Of a stretch of DNA of 6,797 bases, positions 1 through 4,843 are shown piece by piece. The position numbers were made by a program, and so were the translations under genes. This DNA comes from Candidatus Jordarchaeum madagascarense (GTDB taxonomy: Archaea > Asgardarchaeota > Jordiarchaeia > Jordiarchaeales > Jordiarchaeaceae), in contig DXJA01000066.1 in assembly GCA_019056875.1 (NCBI GenBank), positions 1-6,797 on the forward strand, in the 5' to 3' direction. The notes beneath the pieces are model-generated. The model did not search any database and was not told the DNA's origin. It saw only the letters and a program-made list of their open reading frames with translations. How positions within the stretch are numbered: the first letter of the stretch is position 1; every line of letters begins with the position of its first letter.

Positions 1-1
1 C

Positions 2-172
2 AAAAATATGGGTCGAGAAAAAACTAAAATTATTAACAAAATAACTCCATCAGATTCTGAAGCTATCTATTTCTGACTATTTGCCTGGTTATTAGCGTTA
101 TTTTTAATTCCGGCGATTTTTGGAATAGGACTATTAAGCTATTTCAGAGGCGAGATAAAAAAAGGATTCTAA
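2..172 (+). pseudogene. Small single-helix membrane protein frame interrupted by an in-frame TGA
   Basis: This frame is open from the window edge. It has an ATG at 8 and closes with TAA at 170-172, but is cut by a TGA at 74-76. The first part (MGREKTKIINKITPSDSEAI...) is charged and soluble. The part after the TGA is a convincing membrane helix (LFAWLLALFLIPAIFG...) followed by a basic tail (RGEIKKGF). The piece after the TGA has no ATG, GTG or TTG of its own, and both other forward frames are closed early, so the two halves look like one former reading frame. TGA is one base from TGG (Trp), which would suit a helix boundary. The options are a nonsense-mutated remnant, a sequencing error, UGA readthrough, or an upstream gene that really ends at 76 with a chance hydrophobic continuation. 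No ribosome binding site is visible because the window begins 7 bases before the ATG. Function is unknown. Confidence 0.4.
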
Positions 173-184
173 AAAAGAAAAAAG
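156..184 (-). terminator. T-tract terminator downstream of the subtilase
   Basis: Read on the minus strand, the DNA just past the subtilase stop carries two close T-runs: CTTTTTTCTTTTTT (171-184), then CCTTTTTTTAT (156-166). There is no obvious hairpin. Archaeal RNA polymerase commonly terminates at T-rich stretches without a stem, so this is a plausible terminator for the minus-strand gene. It overlaps the 3' end of the small plus-strand frame. Confidence 0.45.
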
Positions 185-197
185 TAGATAAAGAGTC

Positions 198-2240
198 TTA
201 GAGCTGAAATGGGCGTTTTCGAATTTGCCGTCCACAATTGTAACAGAAATAATCTATGGCTCTAACTCTGGTACCGCAGTAAGGACAATAGTTCACAAGT
301 ATATTTGAAAGCTGTTGCAATTGATATGGAGCTAAACCCAGAATTTCGGGTACCTTGCGTTCTCCAATCCTACGCGTGGCCCCGACAACGGAAACTGTGA
401 CCACCATTCCTAACCCGGTTAATCCCATTCCCATATAAGACGCGTTAAGGAAGTTATTTTCGGTATTCACATTATTATTCAGCATCAGGAGCCAGAAAAA
501 TATTGATAAATGCTCGTCGGTAAAAGAGGCATCGTACCTAGACAAGGGAATGTTGAACACTGCGCCTCCACTCCCGTTATACAGGGTCAGGTTTCCAGAG
601 AAATCATAAACAGATTTCAGTATGGGAACTTTGAAGCTGACTGAAACAAACTCTTGTGTGTCATTAAGATTAGAGAAAACTTCTGAGGGTATACTAGTAA
701 AGGCGCTGGCGTTGCCAATTACATCGAGATACGCATTGGTGATTGGAGTTCGGGTGACGTTTCCCACAACAAGTGTTAATTTAAGAAATGCGGGATACAG
801 GTCCCAGAGGTGCATAGGATACGCAACTGCCCTTATCGGAGTTATTATCAGAGGAGGAGTAGTGGTATTCTCATTTACGTAGTAATCCTGGAGATATCTG
901 TACGCACTGGAAATGTTTAACAGTCCCGCTCCCTGTGAGAACGGATTCACTCCCAGATCATCAGCAGTCATCATGAGCGCGGCTTTAACGGTATTTGGGG
1001 AAAGCCAAGGCATCCCATTTGAACCATTATCGAGCAGCAGAGCTATTGCTCCAGCCACAACCGGTGTAGAAGCACTAGTTCCACCGAAACCAGTTCTAAG
1101 ACCAGAACCATCATCTGATAAGGTGGTTATATCTTCCCCCGGGGCTACCAGGTCTGGTTTGGCTCCATCATCATCCGTTGGTCCCCGGCTAGAAAAGTAG
1201 GATATGGAGCGGTAATCGGTGCCACCTGTTGCACCCACAGTTATAATATAAGCGGCTAACCCGGGAGAATTTATAGTTCCATAATATACGTCCCCATAAG
1301 AAGTTCCACCAGAATTGCCCGCAGCTACCACCACAATAGTGTCATTATTCACCCATGCACTATTCACTGCTTTGCACATATCATCACTGGAGCTACCCCA
1401 TGTGGCTCCCAAGGACATTGAGATAATATCGGCCTTAGGATGGGAGGTACCATCCAAAGCCTCATTTATTCCATTCAGTATCCAATCTAGTTGCCCGCCT
1501 CCATATGCATTTAATACTTTCAAATTCAGGAATTGTACTGCGGGTGCAACTCCTGTAACAGTACTGCCTGATGCTCCGATTATTCCTGCTACAGCAGTTC
1601 CGTGGCCCTCGTAGTCACTGTAATCCTCATAGGGTACAAAACTCTTATTATAGATTATTCGGCTTCCGGCTAGATAGGTGTGGGGTTTAATTCCAGTATC
1701 TAGGACCGCGACAACCACTCCGCTCCCGTTCAAGCCCTCTACGGTCTGGAGCTGGTCAGCTCCTATTACCTTGTTGACGTTTAGGTCTTTGATTTCTATT
1801 TCGCTAGTTGATATGTGGTCTGGAGGCAGCCTAATTTCTTCATTATAGGTTATAGAGCTTACGTAGTTTTGCTGGGCTATGGTTTCCGCCATTCCTATGG
1901 GGGCTTTGATGCAGATGCCGTTGAGTATGGTGTAGTTTGAAATGATTTCGAAGTCTCCCAGGTCTTTGAGGAGAGTTATTCCTTGGGTGTAGTTTACTGT
2001 TTTTTCGAAGAAGATTATCATTTCGTACTCTGTGGAGGGGGGAGAGGATTGCAGCAGTTGTTGCAGGTGGGCTCCCAGCTTGGAGTCCTCGGCGGTTTTG
2101 CTGGCGGTTTGCGTGGGGAAGGTTAGCGTGTTTTGGATTGTGGGCTGTTGGCTGAAGGCGAGGAAAACTGAGAGTGAGAGGATCAGTGTCAACGTTACGA
2201 GTAGAATGAGGCTTTTTGTTCTTCTCCTAACGATTTTCAT
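198..2240 (-). CDS. Membrane-anchored S8 (subtilisin-family) serine protease with C-terminal zinc ribbon
   Basis: This is a secreted-side serine endopeptidase made as a pre-pro-protein. Residues 1-30 form a signal peptide (basic MKIVRRR, then a hydrophobic core). About 72-137 resembles an I9-type inhibitory propeptide. The catalytic domain (about 155-450) has the full triad in S8 contexts: Asp181 (AVLDTGI), His213 (GHGTAVAG), Ser389 (GGTSASTPVVAG), plus oxyanion Asn309 (AAGNSGG). About 460-570 looks like a beta-rich domain. Residues 602-622 form a transmembrane helix followed by Arg623-Arg624. The last 30 residues hold a zinc ribbon, CPYC-x10-CYNC (Cys652, 655, 666, 669). About 14 N-x-S/T sequons all lie before the helix, which supports protease outside and ribbon inside. 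The ATG follows AAGAGGG by 8 bases. It is a stand-alone gene, divergent from the 4-helix membrane protein gene. The enzyme class is certain. The substrate and the ribbon's partner are unknown. Codon use shifts sharply near codon 130. Confidence 0.95.
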   Translation of the reverse strand: MKIVRRRTKSLILLVTLTLILSLSVFLAFSQQPTIQNTLTFPTQTASKTAEDSKLGAHLQQLLQSSPPSTEYEMIIFFEKTVNYTQGITLLKDLGDFEIISNYTILNGICIKAPIGMAETIAQQNYVSSITYNEEIRLPPDHISTSEIEIKDLNVNKVIGADQLQTVEGLNGSGVVVAVLDTGIKPHTYLAGSRIIYNKSFVPYEDYSDYEGHGTAVAGIIGASGSTVTGVAPAVQFLNLKVLNAYGGGQLDWILNGINEALDGTSHPKADIISMSLGATWGSSSDDMCKAVNSAWVNNDTIVVVAAGNSGGTSYGDVYYGTINSPGLAAYIITVGATGGTDYRSISYFSSRGPTDDDGAKPDLVAPGEDITTLSDDGSGLRTGFGGTSASTPVVAGAIALLLDNGSNGMPWLSPNTVKAALMMTADDLGVNPFSQGAGLLNISSAYRYLQDYYVNENTTTPPLIITPIRAVAYPMHLWDLYPAFLKLTLVVGNVTRTPITNAYLDVIGNASAFTSIPSEVFSNLNDTQEFVSVSFKVPILKSVYDFSGNLTLYNGSGGAVFNIPLSRYDASFTDEHLSIFFWLLMLNNNVNTENNFLNASYMGMGLTGLGMVVTVSVVGATRRIGERKVPEILGLAPYQLQQLSNILVNYCPYCGTRVRAIDYFCYNCGRQIRKRPFQL

Positions 2241-2332
2241 GATGGATTCCCTCTTGTTTCCAATATCCCCATTTAATATTTGACATTTAACGTGTATACG
2301 TGCATCTTATTAGTTATTTGGCATCTTCACAG

Positions 2333-2344
2333 TTATATATTTTT
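2333..2344 (-). promoter_or_regulatory. Putative archaeal TATA box for the subtilase gene
   Basis: On the minus strand this reads AAAAATATATAA, close to the archaeal box A. With the usual spacing of about 25 bases, transcription would start near 2308-2312, leaving a leader of about 70 bases that contains the AAGAGGG ribosome site. The region is AT-rich, so other boxes are possible. Confidence 0.4.
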
Positions 2345-2489
2345 GTTTTGAGGAAAAGGTTCTTTTGTATAGTAAGTAAAAATATTTAAACTAATTATTT
2401 CTAGGTAATATTTCTCCCTGAAACTTGTTTTAACACCCAGAATTCTACCTTATACCGCCTTAAAATGAATTAGTGCCACTTGGTAAAGA

Positions 2490-2497
2490 TTTATAAG
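2490..2497 (+). promoter_or_regulatory. Putative archaeal TATA box for the four-helix membrane protein
   Basis: TTTATAAG is a near-consensus archaeal box A. The purine-rich GGTAAAGA directly upstream (2482-2489) could serve as the TFB recognition element. The predicted start site is near 2517-2522, giving a short leader of about 20-25 bases that still includes the ribosome site. Confidence 0.55.
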
Positions 2498-2529
2498 TAA
2501 ATTATTCTGATATTAATAAAAAAACATAG

Positions 2530-2537
2530 GGAGATGA
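2530..2537 (+). promoter_or_regulatory. Strong Shine-Dalgarno site for the four-helix membrane protein
   Basis: GGAGATGA, followed by CC, is nearly complementary to the conserved 16S rRNA 3' tail (target GGAGGTGATCC). It lies 5 bases before the ATG at 2543. This fixes the start codon of the downstream gene. Confidence 0.7.
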
Positions 2538-2542
2538 CCTGA

Positions 2543-3040
2543 ATGAGTGTTCATAGGCCAGCGGGGATTATTGCGCTAACCATAATTTTCTTCATTTCGG
2601 CGGGCTTGTTAATTTTGCTGGAAATAGCAATCGCAAACATATTAATTCCGGGTCAGTATCAATCCATATATACATTAATTTCTTTAGACTGGTATGGGGT
2701 GAGTACGGGTTACACTAGTTTCCCCCTTAGCTACCAAGGCTTCCCTCCTATTATGGGTACTTATCTAACAAACCTCGATTATCTGAATCTTGGATTAATA
2801 ATTATTTCTATATTTCCATTATTGTACATTGTTTCTAGCATTGGATTACTACTCATGAGGAACTGGGGACGCTACATGGCATTGATTCTCGGAACATTAT
2901 CCCTATTGGTGGGCATATTTATGGTTATACCTCCATTTTTGTCAATACCTCCATTTTTTTTGGTTGGCTTACTATTCCTAGTATTAGGGCTAGCAACAGT
3001 AGTATATCTGGCGGGTGGCGTAAAATACGAGTTTCAATAG
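2543..3040 (+). CDS. Four-helix integral membrane protein of unknown function
   Basis: This 165-residue protein is almost entirely hydrophobic. Predicted helices lie at about 7-34, 80-104, 111-129 and 134-158. A 45-residue loop rich in Tyr, Ser and Pro separates the first two and contains no cysteine. The N-terminal RPAGIIAL and the RNWGRYMALILG segment between helices 2 and 3 are typical of the many small archaeal membrane proteins with one N-terminal helix plus a three-helix bundle. I recognise that general look, not a named family. There is no catalytic or metal-binding motif. The start is well supported by GGAGATGA 5 bases upstream of the ATG. The stop is TAG, 25 bases from the convergent peptidase gene. 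Codons for residues 129-140 contain a short tandem repeat (IPPF twice, period 18 bases) ending in a run of eight T (2954-2961). The gene is surely real; its role is unknown. Confidence 0.85.
   Translation: MSVHRPAGIIALTIIFFISAGLLILLEIAIANILIPGQYQSIYTLISLDWYGVSTGYTSFPLSYQGFPPIMGTYLTNLDYLNLGLIIISIFPLLYIVSSIGLLLMRNWGRYMALILGTLSLLVGIFMVIPPFLSIPPFFLVGLLFLVLGLATVVYLAGGVKYEFQ
2927..2958 (+). repeat. Two-copy 14-base direct repeat, period 18
   Basis: ATACCTCCATTTTT occurs at 2927-2940 and again exactly at 2945-2958, inside the membrane-protein gene. Because the period is a multiple of three, it gives a repeated IPPF in the protein at the turn before the last helix. The second copy runs on into eight consecutive T bases, a typical place for replication slippage. 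Confidence 0.8.
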
Positions 3041-3060
3041 AGTAATATTCCTCCCCTCAC

Positions 3061-3075
3061 TTTTTTTAAATTTTT
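3061..3075 (+). terminator. T-tract terminator for the four-helix membrane protein
   Basis: Seven T bases at 3061-3067 and five at 3071-3075 follow the TAG stop by about 20 bases. This is the usual hairpin-free form of archaeal termination signal. The tract overlaps the last codons of the convergent metallopeptidase gene. Confidence 0.45.
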
Positions 3076-3704
3076 AGCTGTTTTATGGCTTGTATTCTTT
3101 CTTTTATGGTTAGTAGTGGGAATTCGAATCTGCCATACTTGGTGATGTGTGATATTTCTTCCACTTTTCCTTGTACCAGTTTTGTTAGTGCGCTTATTGC
3201 GGGTTCCTTGTTTCCCATCCAGATGACTGCGTACTTGTCGGCGTTGAGTTCCTGATTTCTTTTGACCTGTTCTTCTACTCCCGGATATCCAAATTCTTTA
3301 ATTATGGTTTTTACTCCTCCGAGTATGTCCTCCACTGACTCCAGTTCGAGTTTAGTCCATTTTGAAAGTAGGAGGTTAAATCCCGACTTTCCGAATTCAA
3401 GTAAGAAGTTGGCTGCTGAGTTATTGTATAGAATGTGGCAGATTTCGTGCAGGACAATGTATCGAAGCTCCTCGGAATCCAAATGATTGTACAATTGATC
3501 AGAAACATAGATGGCACCTAAAGGCACATTGCAGACATAGATACCCCTAGAGAATGCTGGCGGGTCAATTAGCTCTGCGTTGAATCTTCTTCCCGAGATT
3601 AGCTTCCAAGGATTATTTATCTCTTCAAGGTGCTCATCAATAAGCTTCTGGATAACCATATCATTTACGGACGACTTTTCTATTCTTTCTAACTGCTCAG
3701 ACAT
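3066..3704 (-). CDS. Soluble M48-like zinc metallopeptidase
   Basis: A 212-residue predicted zinc-dependent endopeptidase. Numbering from the ATG at 3704, the zinc motif is HEICH (His86, Glu87, His90). The third ligand is probably Glu152 in QELNADKYAV, matching the M48 ExxAD block about 60 residues downstream. The C-terminal FPLLTIKERIQAIKQL corresponds to the M48 'HP..ERI..L' end block. Unlike HtpX or Ste24 it has no transmembrane helix or signal peptide, so it should be cytosolic. It is also shorter than the roughly 290 residues usual for HtpX. An in-frame GTG at 3713 would add three residues, but it sits only 2 bases from the AGGT ribosome-site core, whereas the ATG at 3704 is 10 bases away, so I prefer the ATG. 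It stands alone, tail to tail with the 4-helix protein gene. The fold call is good; the substrate is unknown. Confidence 0.85.
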   Translation of the reverse strand: MSEQLERIEKSSVNDMVIQKLIDEHLEEINNPWKLISGRRFNAELIDPPAFSRGIYVCNVPLGAIYVSDQLYNHLDSEELRYIVLHEICHILYNNSAANFLLEFGKSGFNLLLSKWTKLELESVEDILGGVKTIIKEFGYPGVEEQVKRNQELNADKYAVIWMGNKEPAISALTKLVQGKVEEISHITKYGRFEFPLLTIKERIQAIKQLKI

Positions 3705-3754
3705 ACAGAACACTACCTAGCACATTTCTAATATTCTATTCTCTAAAAATCAAC

Positions 3755-3764
3755 AATTTATACT
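3755..3764 (-). promoter_or_regulatory. Putative TATA box for the M48-like peptidase
   Basis: On the minus strand this reads AGTATAAATT. Transcription starting about 25 bases downstream would give a leader of roughly 25-30 bases before the ATG at 3704. A second TATA-like patch (AACTTATATT, 3768-3777) lies just upstream, so the exact box is uncertain. Confidence 0.3.
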
Positions 3765-3842
3765 AGAAATATAAGTTAATCGCTCAAAAATACAAAACCT
3801 TAGTCTTTCGTAATACTTTAATAAATGAGGCGACAATTCATA

Positions 3843-3851
3843 TTTTATATA
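3843..3851 (+). promoter_or_regulatory. Putative archaeal TATA box for the alpha/beta-hydrolase gene
   Basis: TTTTATATA contains the near-ideal archaeal box TTTATATA. A start site about 25 bases downstream (near 3873-3878) would leave an unusually long leader of about 115 bases before the TTG start. That leader contains TTGGTTAG twice with a 20-base period (3867 and 3887), but I could not build a stable fold or match it to a known riboswitch. Confidence 0.45.
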
Positions 3852-3979
3852 CAGTTAAAATAGGAGTTGGTTAGCGGTAAAGTTTCTTGGTTAGTTAGCT
3901 GAAAAAAAATAACTGCTAAAAAATATTTTAGGAATAAGATATTGATTTGTTTCGTGGAAGTCTTTAAGCAAGTTTTATT

Positions 3980-3984
3980 GGAGG
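3980..3984 (+). promoter_or_regulatory. Shine-Dalgarno site that fixes a TTG start codon
   Basis: GGAGG lies 7 bases before TTG at 3992. No ATG or GTG in this frame has comparable support; the first ATG is at codon 11, inside the first beta-strand of the fold. The pairing of a strong ribosome site with a weak start codon is clear here. Confidence 0.75.
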
Positions 3985-3991
3985 AATTATT

Positions 3992-4798
3992 TTGCCGAAA
4001 ATTAGGGTTGGAGATATTAACATGTATTATGAGATTCATGGAGATGGATTTCCGCTGGTTATGATAATGGGTTTGGGAGGTTTCTCAGCCGCCTGGGATA
4101 AGTACATCATTAATCACTTTTCCAAGAAGTTTAAGGTGATTATTTTTGATAACAGGGGGGCAGGTAACAGTGATGCTCCTGAAGGTACTTATTCCATTGA
4201 AATGCTTGCCGGGGACACTGCTGGCTTAATGACCGCTCTGAATGTGTCCCGCGCCCATATTTTAGGCTTATCTATGGGGGGAATGATCGCTATGGAATTC
4301 GCTTTAAGGTATCCTGAGAAGGTTGAGAAGCTTATTCTCTGCTGCACGTCAGGAGGGGCCTCAAGGTTTATTCCCCCAAAAACGGACACTATGCAGAATC
4401 TGATGGGTTTGATGAGTGGGGAGCCGGAGGAGATGTTGAAGACCGGTTTGCGTATCCTGTATACTGAAGAATTTATTGCCCAGAACCCTGATAGAATAGA
4501 AGAATATATCCAAGAAATGAGAGAATTAAATGTATCCTACTCCCCAGAGGGAACCAAGAGGCAGCTTGGCGGAATAATGGGCTTTGACGCCCACGACCGG
4601 CTACACACAATTAAGAAGCCCACTCTCATCATAGCCGGTAAAAAGGATATACTGGTTCCCCATGAAAATTCCCAAATCCTAGCCGAGGAGATACCCGGAT
4701 CTAAAATCGTCCTGTTTGACGACGCTGGCCACGGTCTCTACTCACAGAAAAGAGAAGAATTCTGTCAAATCATTTTAGATTTCCTTAAAAGCTCCTAG
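3992..4798 (+). CDS. Alpha/beta-hydrolase (esterase/lactonase-type)
   Basis: A 268-residue single-domain alpha/beta-hydrolase, the usual length for the MhpC/3-oxoadipate enol-lactonase/pimeloyl-ester esterase group. The nucleophile elbow is GLSMGG with Ser94. The acid is probably Asp219 (GKKDILVP) and the base His247 (DAGHGLY). The oxyanion region is MGLGG (26-30) and the hallmark DNRGAGNSD is at 53-61. Residues of about 125-195 form the variable cap that decides substrate. There is no signal peptide, so the protein is cytosolic. The triad says it cleaves an ester, lactone or similar bond, but the substrate cannot be read from sequence. Translation starts at TTG with GGAGG 7 bases upstream, and ends with tandem stops TAG-TAG (4796-4801). 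The gene has its own promoter region and converges on the phosphohydrolase gene. Third-position codon use shifts from T-rich in the first quarter to C-rich in the last. Confidence 0.92.
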   Translation: MPKIRVGDINMYYEIHGDGFPLVMIMGLGGFSAAWDKYIINHFSKKFKVIIFDNRGAGNSDAPEGTYSIEMLAGDTAGLMTALNVSRAHILGLSMGGMIAMEFALRYPEKVEKLILCCTSGGASRFIPPKTDTMQNLMGLMSGEPEEMLKTGLRILYTEEFIAQNPDRIEEYIQEMRELNVSYSPEGTKRQLGGIMGFDAHDRLHTIKKPTLIIAGKKDILVPHENSQILAEEIPGSKIVLFDDAGHGLYSQKREEFCQIILDFLKSS

Positions 4799-4802
4799 TA
4801 GA

Positions 4803-4831
4803 AAAAGAGGTTATTTCTTTAGACCTCTTTT
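4803..4831. terminator. Bidirectional hairpin terminator between convergent genes
   Basis: AAAAGAGGT (4803-4811) pairs perfectly with ACCTCTTTT (4823-4831), giving a 9-bp stem with an 11-base loop. The arms begin with A and end with T, so a transcript from either side ends its stem in a U-run. It fills most of the 45-base gap between the hydrolase stop and the phosphohydrolase stop, which suits a shared terminator or block to antisense read-through. A further T5 lies at 4841-4845 for the plus strand. Confidence 0.6.
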
Positions 4832-4843
4832 CAATTAACCTTT

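Larger units (their letters stand above)
2241..2542. other. Divergent intergenic region between subtilase and membrane-protein genes
   Basis: This gene-free, AT-rich stretch of about 300 bases separates two genes that point away from each other, and it must hold both promoters. I see a minus-strand TATA-like element near 2333-2344 and a plus-strand one at 2490-2497, listed separately. A further AT-rich patch near 2389-2398 (AATATTTAAA) could be an alternative box. ACGTG occurs twice, separated by TAT, around 2290-2302, downstream of the inferred subtilase start site. No convincing small ORF or RNA gene is present. Confidence 0.6.

Noticed and set aside
622..1614. Plus-strand open frames of 86-99 codons opposite the subtilase gene.
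   Set aside because: They are antisense shadows of a well-supported protease, with no ribosome sites and no recognisable domains.
2289..2302. ACGTG-TAT-ACGTG repeat as a regulator binding site for the subtilase promoter.
   Set aside because: The half-sites are only five bases and occur once. It is mentioned in the intergenic entry, but there is not enough to call an operator.
3038..3159. Readthrough of the membrane-protein TAG would add an open, strongly hydrophobic stretch (FLAVLWLVFFLLWLVVG) before the next TGA, suggesting UAG recoding.
   Set aside because: The extension lies antisense to the lysine- and glutamate-rich end of the peptidase gene, and the complement of such codons naturally reads as hydrophobic residues. 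A T-tract also follows the stop, and the nearby hydrolase ends in tandem TAG-TAG, so TAG looks like a true stop.
3845..4039. Minus-strand 64-codon frame across the hydrolase promoter and start.
   Set aside because: It overlaps the supported TTG start and GGAGG site, is biased to Asn, Lys, Ile and Phe as expected from AT-rich DNA, and has no ribosome site.
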